In this document: piece by piece, positions 35,174-43,072 of the stretch
How positions within the stretch are numbered: the stretch's first letter is position 1
How the letters are laid out: each line of letters starts with the position of its first letter
NCBI GenBank assembly: GCA_004555155.1
Contig: SFJH01000005.1
Span: 1 to 64,000 of the forward strand
DNA: 64,000 bases
Source: Clostridiales bacterium
GTDB lineage: Bacteria > Bacillota > Clostridia > Christensenellales > Aristaeellaceae
Direction of reading: 5' to 3'
The notes under the pieces: model-generated
What the model was told of the DNA's origin: nothing
What the model saw: only the letters and a program-made list of their open reading frames with translations
The model's database searches: none
Position numbers and translations under genes: made by a program

Positions 35174-36193
35174 ATGTCTTATCCGTATATCGAAATCATC
35201 AACATCCACAAGAGCTACGGCTCCTTTGAAGCGCTGAAGGGCGTATCGCTGGAAATCGAGCGCGGCTCGCTGGTGACGCTGCTGGGACCCTCCGGCTGCG
35301 AAAAGTCCACGCTGCTGCGCTGTCTGGCCGGGCTGGAAACCGTCACGGAAGGGCAGATCGTGCTGGACGCCCAGGACGTCACCGGCTTTTCCCCCCGCGA
35401 GCGGAACATCGGCATGGTCTTTCAGCAATACAGCCTCTTTCCGACGATGACCGTGGAGAAAAACGTCGCCTTCGGACTGGAGGTCGCCCACGTTCCGAAG
35501 AAGCGGATTCGGGAACAGGTGGCCGAAATGCTGGAGATCGTCGGCCTCGGGGATTTCGCCCGGCGCTATCCCGCCCAGCTCTCCGGCGGCCAGCAGCAGC
35601 GCGCCGCGCTGGCCCGCGCGCTGGTCACCAATCCGAAGGTGCTGCTGCTGGACGAGCCCCTCTCCGCCATCGACGCTCAGCTGCGCAAGAGTCTGCAGAG
35701 CGAGATCCGGCGGATTCAGAAGGAGCGCGGCATCACCACCATCTTCGTCACCCACGATCAGGAGGAGGCCATGGTCATGAGCGACCGGATCTACCTGTTC
35801 AACGTGGGCCGCATCGAACAGTTCGGCACGCCCGTGGAGATGTATACGCACCCCACCACGAAATTTGCCGCCTCCTTTATCGGAAGCTACAACATTCTGG
35901 ACGCCTCCTTCTTCTCCGACCGGATCGCCGTGCCCTCCGGCTGCACCAGCGTCGCCATCCGCCCCGAGGCGGTTCACATCTCCTCCGTTCCCTTCGACCA
36001 CACCCAGGGCGGCGTCTATCTGGAGGGCGTCATCCGCGACAGCATCCCCCACGGCGACGTCGTGCGCTATTCCATCGACGTCGGCGGCACAGAGCTCAAG
36101 GGCGAGATCCTGTTCGACAATCAGGCGCTTCTGGAAAACGGACAGGCCGTCAATCTGAGCATCAGCGCCAGGGACATCCTGCCTCTGCACTAG
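35174..36193 (+). CDS. ABC importer ATPase (PotA/PhnT-like) with Walker A glycine-to-glutamate change
   Basis: 339 residues: nucleotide-binding domain (about 1-235) plus a C-terminal TOBE-type regulatory domain (from about 270). The Q loop (FQQYSLFPTM), signature (LSGGQQQRAALARAL), Walker B (LLLDEPLSAID) and H-switch (FVTHDQEEAM) are normal. Walker A reads GPSGCEKST (38-46): Glu43 replaces the invariant glycine before the catalytic lysine. One base change (GGA to GAA) would explain it. This should impair ATP binding unless compensated, so the transporter may be inactive. Confidence 0.9.
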   Translation: MSYPYIEIINIHKSYGSFEALKGVSLEIERGSLVTLLGPSGCEKSTLLRCLAGLETVTEGQIVLDAQDVTGFSPRERNIGMVFQQYSLFPTMTVEKNVAFGLEVAHVPKKRIREQVAEMLEIVGLGDFARRYPAQLSGGQQQRAALARALVTNPKVLLLDEPLSAIDAQLRKSLQSEIRRIQKERGITTIFVTHDQEEAMVMSDRIYLFNVGRIEQFGTPVEMYTHPTTKFAASFIGSYNILDASFFSDRIAVPSGCTSVAIRPEAVHISSVPFDHTQGGVYLEGVIRDSIPHGDVVRYSIDVGGTELKGEILFDNQALLENGQAVNLSISARDILPLH

Positions 36194-36213
36194 CCTGCCG
36201 CGCGCAATCTCCG

Positions 36214-36269
36214 CTGGACTTCCCCGCGTCCATATGCTATAATCCTCCCGAACACAGCATTCGGGAGGA
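36214..36269 (+). promoter_or_regulatory. Promoter with a perfect palindromic operator before the GNAT gene
   Basis: TGGACT (36214-36219) and TATAAT (36237-36242), 17 bp apart. A perfect 11-bp inverted repeat, ATCCTCCCGAA (36241-36251) and TTCGGGAGGAT (36259-36269) with seven bases between, begins inside the -10 box and ends in the ribosome-binding site GGAGG. Because transcription should start near 36249, most of the left arm is not in the RNA. A protein-binding operator therefore seems more likely than an RNA hairpin. Confidence 0.65.
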
Positions 36270-36276
36270 TCTCTTT

Positions 36277-37035
36277 ATGTGCGCTGATTTCGTGAATCTG
36301 ACCCCTGAGAATCTCGCCAATGAACATCTGTGCTGCATCATTCGCAGCAAAAAGGCGCATCCCGGTGTGGAAGCCAAGCGCCGCTGGCTGGCAGAGCGGC
36401 TTCGGGAAGGTCACGTCTTCCGCAAGCTGGACGAGAAGGCCACGGCTTTCATCGAATATGCGCCTCTGGAAACCGCCTGGACGCCCATAACCGGCGACAA
36501 CTATCTTTACATCTATTGCCTGTGGGTCACCGGCGACTGCAAGGGAAAGGGCATTGGCCGATCGCTGATGGAATACTGTCTGGCCGACGCCCGCGCCCAG
36601 GGCAAATCCGGCGTCTGCATGCTGGGCGCCGCCAAGCAGAAGGCCTGGCTCTCCGACCAGGCCTTTGCGCGCAGATTCGGCTTCGAAACCGTGGATACCA
36701 CGGACGACGGCTATGAGCTGCTGGCGCTGTCCTTCGACGGCTCAAAGCCCCGGTTCGCACCCGGCGCAAAGCGGCAGCAGATCGACCGCCCCGAGCTGAC
36801 CGTCTATTACGACATGCAGTGTCCCTTCATTCTGCAAAAGGTCGAAGCGCTCCGGCAGTACTGCGAAGCCAACGCCGTGCCATCCGACTTCATCCTGGTG
36901 GACACGCTGGAGAAGGCCAAGGCGATGCCCTGCGTATTCAACAACTGGGCCGTCTTCTACAAGGGCCAGTTCCAGTCCGTCAATCTCATGGACGTCGGCA
37001 CCCTGGAGCGGCTGCTCAAGAAATCCGCGAATTGA
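36277..37035 (+). CDS. GNAT acetyltransferase with C-terminal YoaP-like domain
   Basis: 252 residues. The N-terminal half is an N-acetyltransferase: the acetyl-CoA loop is CKGKGIGRSLM. The C-terminal half (about 170-250) matches the YoaP-like domain found in B. subtilis YoaP (TVYYDMQCPF, AMPCVFNNWAVFYKGQF). Substrate unknown. It is transcribed alone from the palindromic promoter and closed by a strong terminator. Confidence 0.88.
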   Translation: MCADFVNLTPENLANEHLCCIIRSKKAHPGVEAKRRWLAERLREGHVFRKLDEKATAFIEYAPLETAWTPITGDNYLYIYCLWVTGDCKGKGIGRSLMEYCLADARAQGKSGVCMLGAAKQKAWLSDQAFARRFGFETVDTTDDGYELLALSFDGSKPRFAPGAKRQQIDRPELTVYYDMQCPFILQKVEALRQYCEANAVPSDFILVDTLEKAKAMPCVFNNWAVFYKGQFQSVNLMDVGTLERLLKKSAN

Positions 37036-37036
37036 C

Positions 37037-37078
37037 CGGGGCGGCGTTCGCCATTCGAACGCCGCCCCGATTCTTTTC
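37037..37078. terminator. Bidirectional terminator
   Basis: A 14-bp perfect inverted repeat (CGGGGCGGCGTTCG arms, 37037-37069) followed by ATTCTTTT. Confidence 0.85.
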
Positions 37079-37092
37079 CCTGTACGCCGGGC

Positions 37093-38184
37093 TCAGTCCC
37101 ACTCCACCCAGCTCATCTTTCCATCATAGGTATACCCGATGCGGCCGGAAGCCTCAGGGCCGTCAATGCAATCATAGCTCGTGACGACGTACTCGCTGGT
37201 GAGGGAAATCTCCGTCATCCAATACGCGTCGTGCCGCGCGTCGGCCTCCCACAGCACCGCGCCGTCCGCCGAAATCGCCACGGGATCCGGGCCGTAGTAG
37301 CCGCCGATGTACATCGTTCCATCCGCGCGCACCGCCCAGGACAGGCTGCCGCCAAGGTCGACCATGCTCCTGGAAACCAGCCACTGCTCCGTGCCCGTGA
37401 CCAGATCCAGCGCGTACAGGCCCTCTGCGGCATTGTAAGCCATCACCATCGGCGCTTCCTGCGTGCCGCCAATGAACGCCGCCGTGCTGTCCAGCTCCGT
37501 CGCATAGGGAACGGCGACGTCCCGGCTCCAGCATTTCCTGCCCAGACTGTCGAAGCAGGCCAGCCGCATCGTCTCGGAGCTCGAACCCCAGCTCCGCGCG
37601 GCGACGACGGTATAGCCATTGACGTTTGCGTTCAGGGCGACTTTGCCAAAGCTCAGCACCTGCTGCGCGCTGGACGCAGCGCCTGCAGACATCAGATACT
37701 CGCTGAGCACATAGCCCTTCACGCCATTGTACTCGCAATAAATAAAGCGATCCGTTGCGCGGGAGCAGTTGGACACCGTCGCGCCCAGCGGCACCTTGGC
37801 GATCCGGTCCGCCGTCGTGCTCGGCGTGCGGCGCAGCGACACCCACGCCTGGCAGTTGACGACCTTCATCTCCCCCAGCGCGCCATCCGCACCCAGCGGA
37901 GGCAGCACGGAGGTATTCGCCCGCAGATACTCCGCCAGCACATATCCCTGCACACCCTCATACTGGCATCTGAAGAAATTGCCGGAAACGCGGGTGCACT
38001 CCGTCACCGTCGCGCCCAGCGGCACCTTCTTCAGCCGTTTGGACGACTTGTCCGGAGACTGGCGCAGCGATACCCAATCCTCGCAGTTCACCACCGTCAT
38101 CTCCGGATAATACTCCTCTGCCAGCGCGCCAAACACCGTCATCAGCAGCAGCGCCGCCATCAGCCATGCAGCCACTCTTCTCAT
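37093..38184 (-). CDS. Exported protein with two bacterial SH3 domains and a C-terminal propeller-like region
   Basis: 363 residues. A signal peptide (MRRVAAWLMAALLL, cleavage near ALA) precedes two SH3_3 repeats (about 27-88 and 104-166), each with VNC..WVSLR..P...A..I..VPLGATV, ..C..V.G. and GY.L.EYL. The last 190 residues contain repeated strand-turn units (YAFIGG.., LYALDLVTGTEQWL, GTMYIGGYYGPDP, GAVLWEADAR) resembling PQQ/YVTN propeller blades. It probably binds cell wall or a wall ligand. The start was chosen at 38184 after GGGGAG. Confidence 0.75.
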   Translation of the reverse strand: MRRVAAWLMAALLLMTVFGALAEEYYPEMTVVNCEDWVSLRQSPDKSSKRLKKVPLGATVTECTRVSGNFFRCQYEGVQGYVLAEYLRANTSVLPPLGADGALGEMKVVNCQAWVSLRRTPSTTADRIAKVPLGATVSNCSRATDRFIYCEYNGVKGYVLSEYLMSAGAASSAQQVLSFGKVALNANVNGYTVVAARSWGSSSETMRLACFDSLGRKCWSRDVAVPYATELDSTAAFIGGTQEAPMVMAYNAAEGLYALDLVTGTEQWLVSRSMVDLGGSLSWAVRADGTMYIGGYYGPDPVAISADGAVLWEADARHDAYWMTEISLTSEYVVTSYDCIDGPEASGRIGYTYDGKMSWVEWD

Positions 38185-38215
38185 GAATTCTCCCCGCCTT
38201 TCGTGATCTGCTTTC

Positions 38216-38244
38216 AGTATACCCCGTGTTTTTTCCCCTGTCAA
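38216..38244 (-). promoter_or_regulatory. Promoter of the SH3-domain protein
   Basis: TTGACA (38239-38244) and TATACT (38216-38221) with a 17-bp spacer on the minus strand. Confidence 0.88.
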
Positions 38245-38268
38245 CCGCCCTGAACTCCGTCATCGAAT

Positions 38269-38293
38269 AAAAAAAACGCCCCGGCATGGGACG
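38269..38293 (-). terminator. Terminator of the 69-residue ORF
   Basis: On the minus strand a CGTCCC/GGGGCG hairpin is followed by eight T residues (A-run 38269-38276 on the plus strand). Confidence 0.8.
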
Positions 38294-38305
38294 GTGTCTT
38301 ATGCG

Positions 38306-38515
38306 TCAGTCGCTCTGGTTCTTCTCGTTCATCCACTCCAGATTGAGCTTGGGAATGACGTTTGCATTCAGCGCGCCGGGATGCAGGGAGTTCATCCTCG
38401 CAAACTCCTGCGTGCCCGGAATCGGCGCAAATACGTCGTTGCCCGGCTTTGAACGCTTCCGGTTCCGAGCAGACTCCTTTCGTCCGCCTCCAAACAGCTT
38501 CTCGAACAGCTTCAT
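38306..38515 (-). CDS. Small basic hypothetical protein
   Basis: 69 residues, starting MKLFEKLFGGGRKE, then a very basic stretch (ARNRKRSKPG) and a conserved-looking, non-repetitive C-terminal half (FAPIPGTQEFARMN, PKLNLEWMNE). No membrane segment. I do not recognise it. Support for expression is good: GGGAGG at about nine bases, a consensus promoter (38600-38628) and a terminator 13 bp after the stop. A frame extending upstream to 38707 runs past the promoter and is not used. Confidence 0.6.
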   Translation of the reverse strand: MKLFEKLFGGGRKESARNRKRSKPGNDVFAPIPGTQEFARMNSLHPGALNANVIPKLNLEWMNEKNQSD

Positions 38516-38599
38516 CTTCGCAGCCTCCCTTCCCTCTCCATGGCGACAGGACGTCCTCGCAGAAAATATAATTAACCTTTCCTTATCATTTCCATCTCC

Positions 38600-38628
38600 A
38601 GTATAGACGATCCTGCGCATTTTGTCAA
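38600..38628 (-). promoter_or_regulatory. Promoter of the small basic protein
   Basis: TTGACA (38623-38628) and TATACT (38600-38605), 17 bp apart on the minus strand, leaving a leader of about 78 bases. Confidence 0.85.
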
Positions 38629-38758
38629 GCAGATCATCGATCATTTGTTCAATTCTGCGTTTTTTCCGGAAATGCAGCTCCGCATCGCCCTTCACGCCGC
38701 GTTTCATCCATGGTTTTCAGGTAAAATTTCTGTTTTGAATGAAAAACCGTACTACCGG

Positions 38759-38795
38759 CAAAAATACCGCATAGATACTGCTATGCGGTATTTTT
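38759..38795. terminator. Symmetrical hairpin upstream of the nucleotidyltransferase gene
   Basis: AAAAATACCGCATAG and CTATGCGGTATTTTT form a 15-bp stem with a six-base loop and look like a bidirectional terminator. There is no gene ending here on either strand, so it may be an attenuator in the 5' leader of the downstream gene or protect against read-through. The remaining sequence from 38630 to 38846 shows no gene and no strong plus-strand promoter. Confidence 0.55.
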
Positions 38796-38846
38796 ATGCG
38801 CATCAAAGGCGTGCGTAAACTTCAAGACAGAGGATGTGGAAATCAC

Positions 38847-41189
38847 ATGAAGGCGATCATCATGGCAGGCGGCGAAGGCTCTCGCCTGCGTCCGTTGACT
38901 TGCGATTGCCCGAAACCGATGATGCGGCTGATGGACCGGCCCGTCATGGAATATGCGCTGGCGCTGCTGCGCGCCCACGGCGTCACCCGGATCGCCGCCA
39001 CGCTGGGATATCTGCCCGACGCCATAACGGACTACTTCGGCGACGGCGCGGACTTCGGCGTGGAAATCCGGTATTCCATCGAGCCGACGCCCATGGGAAC
39101 CGCAGGCGGCGTAAAACAGGTTTCAGATTTTCTGGACGAAACGTTCATCGTGCTCTCCGGCGACGGCGTGACCGACCTGGACGTCACCGCCGCCGTTGCG
39201 TTTCATCGCGCCCGGCGCGCACTGGCCACGCTGGTGCTCCGCAGAGAGGAGAATCCGTCCGAATACGGCGTCGTCTCCACCGAAGCCGACGGCCGCGTGA
39301 ACGGCTTTTATGAAAAACCCGGCCGGTGCGACGTGCTCTCCGACACGATCAACACCGGCATCTATATCCTCGAACCGGAGATTCTCGATAAAATCCCCTC
39401 CGGCGAACCCTATGACTTCGGACACGACCTGTTTCCCCAGCTCGTTCGCGAGGGCGCAGCGGTCTTCGGCTATGTGATGGACGGCTACTGGTGCGATATC
39501 GGCGACGTCAACGCCTACCTCGGCGCGCACATCGCCGCCATGGACGGCGAGATTCATCTGGATGGATTGTCGCCCCGCCCCGGCGGCACAGTCATTCTGC
39601 CCGGCGCGTCGGTGGATCGCACCGCCGTGCTGGAGCCGCCCTGTCTCATCGCGGGCGGCGCGCAGGTGCGAGCGGGCGCACACATCGGCCCATATACCGT
39701 CGTAGGCGAGAACTGCCTCGTGGGACAGCACGCGAGTCTGAAGCGTTCCATTCTCTGGCCCGGCGCGCAGGTGGAGACCCATGCCCAGGCGCGGGCCTGC
39801 GTGCTGGGCGCGCACGCGCTGCTGGCCACGGGCGCGCAGGCCTATGAGGAGAGCGTGCTCGGCACCGGCGCGTCCGCCGGTGAGCGCGCCGTCATTCTGC
39901 CCGGCGTAAAGCTGTGGCCGGGCAAGTGCGCCGCCGACGGCGAGCGGCTGGAATCCAATCTCGTCTGGGGCGGACGCCGGGCAGAGGGCTTTGCGGCGGG
40001 ATCCTTTGCGCTGTCCTCTCCCTCCCAGGCCGCCCGCGCTGCGCAGGCGTGCGCGTCCGTGCTCAAGCCTCGCGAACTGCTGCTGGGACGCGGCGCCTCC
40101 ACCGTCTCCGACGCGCTGTGGCATGCCGTGGCGGCGGGCGCAATGGCCCAGGGCGTGCAGATCGTCGACGCGGGCGTGTGCACGCTCCCCCAGCTGCGCC
40201 ACGCCCAGAGCGCACTGCACACCGACGCCGCCGCACTGGTGGCCGACAGCCGGCTCATTCCCCTGATTGAAAACGGCGCGCGATTGCCCGCGAAGCTCCA
40301 GCGCGCCGTCAACACCATGAACGCGCGTCACGACTACTCCGGCCCCTTCACCGGCCTGACGCGCCCCGTGCTTTCCGCAGGGCAGACGGAGATCTCCTAT
40401 ATCGCGGACGCCGCGGCCTGCTTTCGCGCCGATCCGAAGTCCGCCCGGAAGATCGCCATTCACGCCCAGGATCCCCATCTGCTGTCCCTCGCCGAGCGCG
40501 CCTTTTCCCGCACAGGGCTGACGGTGCGCGCAGGCTGGGAGGACGACATGATGGAGCTTGCGCCGGGCGAGCTGGGCGTCTGGCTGGACGATCCCGGCGA
40601 GACCGCCGTGCTCAGCGACGAGCGCAGCGCGCTCAACGAGGCCGAGCAGCAGCTGATGTACGCGTGGATCGCGCTGGAAGCCGGCGAGCGGGAGCTGCTG
40701 CTGCCGGTGTCCGCCACCCGCGCCGCCGCCGAGCTGGCCGAGCGCTATCGCGCCCGGGCGGTCTATGTCGCCGGGGAGACCTCGCTGTGGATGAACGCTC
40801 TGGCGGATCACTCGCAATACCAGTTTATGCTCTGGTTCGACGGCGTGCGCTCCGCGCTGAGCGCGCTGTCGCTGCTGACGGAAAGCAGCCTCTCTCTGGA
40901 GGACTGGCGAAGGTCGATGCCCTGCGTACACCGGCGCAGCCGCACCGTAGACGTGCCCGTCTCCGAGACGGGGCGCATCCTGCACGCCTTTGCGGAGCGG
41001 GAGCGCGACGCAGAGTTGGGCGGCGGCGTGCGTTTTCAGCGCGATGGCGGCTGGGCATGGGTGTGCCCGGACGAGCAGCGACCGGAGTTCCGCATCGTCG
41101 CGGAATCCGCCAGCGCCGAATACGCCCGCGAGCTGTGCGATTTCTGCGAACGGGAACTGCGCGAAATGGCCGGACAACCGAAGAAATAA
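38847..41189 (+). CDS. Mannose-1-phosphate guanylyltransferase-like protein fused to a phosphomannomutase-like domain
   Basis: 780 residues. Residues 1-235 form a nucleotidyltransferase with GGEGSRLRPLT (8-18), KP in DCPKPMM, the metal aspartate in LSGDGVTDLD, and WCDIGDVNAY. About 250-370 form a left-handed beta-helix of hexapeptide repeats (ILPGASV, YTVVGENCLVG, ILPGVKL). About 390-775 resemble the three-plus-one domain layout of phosphohexomutases, but the region that should hold TASHNP reads DAAALVADSRL, lacking the phosphoserine. It probably makes or senses an NDP-hexose; the mutase domain is likely non-catalytic. The start at 38847 places MKAIIMAGG at the N-terminus. Confidence 0.85.
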   Translation: MKAIIMAGGEGSRLRPLTCDCPKPMMRLMDRPVMEYALALLRAHGVTRIAATLGYLPDAITDYFGDGADFGVEIRYSIEPTPMGTAGGVKQVSDFLDETFIVLSGDGVTDLDVTAAVAFHRARRALATLVLRREENPSEYGVVSTEADGRVNGFYEKPGRCDVLSDTINTGIYILEPEILDKIPSGEPYDFGHDLFPQLVREGAAVFGYVMDGYWCDIGDVNAYLGAHIAAMDGEIHLDGLSPRPGGTVILPGASVDRTAVLEPPCLIAGGAQVRAGAHIGPYTVVGENCLVGQHASLKRSILWPGAQVETHAQARACVLGAHALLATGAQAYEESVLGTGASAGERAVILPGVKLWPGKCAADGERLESNLVWGGRRAEGFAAGSFALSSPSQAARAAQACASVLKPRELLLGRGASTVSDALWHAVAAGAMAQGVQIVDAGVCTLPQLRHAQSALHTDAAALVADSRLIPLIENGARLPAKLQRAVNTMNARHDYSGPFTGLTRPVLSAGQTEISYIADAAACFRADPKSARKIAIHAQDPHLLSLAERAFSRTGLTVRAGWEDDMMELAPGELGVWLDDPGETAVLSDERSALNEAEQQLMYAWIALEAGERELLLPVSATRAAAELAERYRARAVYVAGETSLWMNALADHSQYQFMLWFDGVRSALSALSLLTESSLSLEDWRRSMPCVHRRSRTVDVPVSETGRILHAFAERERDAELGGGVRFQRDGGWAWVCPDEQRPEFRIVAESASAEYARELCDFCERELREMAGQPKK

Positions 41190-41212
41190 CTTTCATCTCC
41201 TTGGATAAAGCT

Positions 41213-41247
41213 CATGCGGCCGACAGTTTTGTCGGCCGCATGGTTCT
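41213..41247. terminator. Bidirectional terminator
   Basis: CATGCGGCCGAC with GTCGGCCGCATG, loop AGTTTT, followed by GTTCTT, between two convergent genes. Confidence 0.7.
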
Positions 41248-41269
41248 TCCCGGGAATATGCAGTTTTGA

Positions 41270-42145
41270 TCAATCCCATTCGATGCCGCTGTAACGGCGG
41301 AAGGCGTTCATGCTGATGGTGATGCTCTCCTCCTCGGTCAGCGCGGTGCGATCCTGCTCGAGGATCACGCACTGCACACCGGAGGCGTTTGCAGCATCCA
41401 GGATGCCCTGAATGTCCATGCAGCCGGTGCCCACCTCCGCGAAGCCGTCGGGCTCGCTCACGCCGCGCAGGGCGCTGCGGTCGAGGTTCGCATTGGGGTC
41501 GATGGCGTAGGAATAGAGGTTCGCCGGGTTGCGGAAGTTCTTCGGGAAGTCCTTCTGATGGATGAAGCAGATGCGTCCCGCGTTGTCGCGGATGACCTGC
41601 GCAGGATCCATTCCGGCGCGCATGCACCAGTAGGTGTCCAGCTCGTACCAGACCAGTCCGGGATCGGTGCCCTCCATCAGGCGCTGGTAGACGGTCTTCT
41701 CACCGAAGCGCTGGAACTCCTGGAAGTGATTGTGGTAGTAGAAGCGCATGCCATGCGCCTTGCACTTCTCGCCCAGACGGTTGAAGTGGTCGCACTGGCG
41801 CTTCAGATCGTCCATGTCCATGTAGGGGAAGTAGGCTGCGCCGAGGCCTGCGGCCTTGCAGCCGATCTGCTCCATGTAGGACAGATAGTCCTCCAGGTAG
41901 GCCTCGTCCTGGGTCTGTTCGTAGGTCAGATGGCTGCCGACCACTTCGACGCCGAGGGAAGCCACAAACGACTTCGCCTCCTCGGGCGGCATCTGCAGGC
42001 CGTAGTTCCACGGAATGTCCGTGCGGCCGTAGAGCTGACAGACCTCCCAGCACTTGTAGCCGATGCCGGCGACCTTCTTGAAGGCCTCGATGTGATCCTT
42101 TGCGATCATGTCCTTGACGGAATAAAGCTGAATGCCGACTTTCAT
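41270..42145 (-). CDS. Sugar phosphate isomerase/epimerase-like TIM barrel (AP endonuclease 2 fold)
   Basis: 291 residues. It begins KVGIQLYSVKDMIAKD, with the metal-site type blocks FYYHNHFQEF, WYELDTYWCMRAG, FIHQKDF and a final VILEQD typical of the xylose-isomerase-like family that includes inosose dehydratases and keto-sugar epimerases. It follows the lplC-like permease by 22 bp in the same direction, so it probably acts on the imported sugar or its derivative. Confidence 0.88.
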   Translation of the reverse strand: MKVGIQLYSVKDMIAKDHIEAFKKVAGIGYKCWEVCQLYGRTDIPWNYGLQMPPEEAKSFVASLGVEVVGSHLTYEQTQDEAYLEDYLSYMEQIGCKAAGLGAAYFPYMDMDDLKRQCDHFNRLGEKCKAHGMRFYYHNHFQEFQRFGEKTVYQRLMEGTDPGLVWYELDTYWCMRAGMDPAQVIRDNAGRICFIHQKDFPKNFRNPANLYSYAIDPNANLDRSALRGVSEPDGFAEVGTGCMDIQGILDAANASGVQCVILEQDRTALTEEESITISMNAFRRYSGIEWD

Positions 42146-42167
42146 GGAAATCTTCCTTTCTGCGCGA

Positions 42168-43055
42168 TCAGCCCTTGACCGCGCCGATGGTAATGCCCTT
42201 GATGAAGAACTTCTGGAAGAAGGGATAGACCACCATCACCGGCAGTGCGCCGACCACGGCGATGGCCATCTTGATGCCGGTGCTGGGCAGCGTGGCCGCG
42301 ATCTCGCTGGCATTGGATCCGCCCGCGCCGCTCTTCAAAAACTGCACGTCCTGAAGCATGCGGTTCAGAATGTTCTGGATGGAGAACAGGTTGCTGTCGG
42401 TCAGATAGTACAGGCCGTTCTTCCAGTCGTTCCAGTAGCCCAGACCGATCAGCAGCGCCAGCGTCGCGATCATCGGCACGGACATGGGCAGCACGATCTG
42501 AAACAGCGTGCGCCATTCTCCCGCGCCGTCGATGCGCGCGGCCTCCACCACCGCATCGGGGATGTTGGTGCTGAAATAGGTGCGCATCATGATGACGTAG
42601 AACGCGTTCACCAGCAGCGATGGAATGATCAGCGCCCAAAGCGTATTCCGCAAGTGGAAATATCGGGTGTACATGATGTACGTGGGCACCAGTCCGCCGT
42701 TGAACAGCATGGTGAAAAACACGATAAAGGCCAGAATCTCGCGCCCGAAGAACTCCTTGCGCGAAAGCGGATAGGCCAGCAGCATGGTCAGCAGCATGCC
42801 CGAGCAGGTGCCCACCACCGTCACCAGCATGGTAATGCCGTAGGCGCGGATGATGCTGGAGCCGCTCTTGAACATGTAGATGTAGCTGTCCAGACCGAAC
42901 TTCGCGGGGAACAGCGAGTAGCCGTTCTGAATCAGCGTCTTCTCCTCCGTCAGCGAAGACATCACCAGCAGCGCGAAGGGGAAGATGCTGCAGATCAGCA
43001 GAAACATCATGAAGACGTTTGCAAAGAAATAGAAACTGCTCTTCTTTTCAACCAC
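42168..43055 (-). CDS. Carbohydrate ABC importer permease (LplC type)
   Basis: 295 residues with six predicted membrane helices and the EAA loop VVEAARIDGAGEWRTLFQIVLPMS. It ends with FFQKFFIKGITIGAVKG, characteristic of LplC/YtcP permeases. The start is a GTG at 43055, eight bases after AAGGAGG; no in-frame ATG gives a full-length N-terminus. Partner of the LplB-type permease 17 bp upstream. Confidence 0.92.
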   Translation of the reverse strand: MVEKKSSFYFFANVFMMFLLICSIFPFALLVMSSLTEEKTLIQNGYSLFPAKFGLDSYIYMFKSGSSIIRAYGITMLVTVVGTCSGMLLTMLLAYPLSRKEFFGREILAFIVFFTMLFNGGLVPTYIMYTRYFHLRNTLWALIIPSLLVNAFYVIMMRTYFSTNIPDAVVEAARIDGAGEWRTLFQIVLPMSVPMIATLALLIGLGYWNDWKNGLYYLTDSNLFSIQNILNRMLQDVQFLKSGAGGSNASEIAATLPSTGIKMAIAVVGALPVMVVYPFFQKFFIKGITIGAVKG

Positions 43056-43072
43056 CGTCAAGCCCTCCTTTC

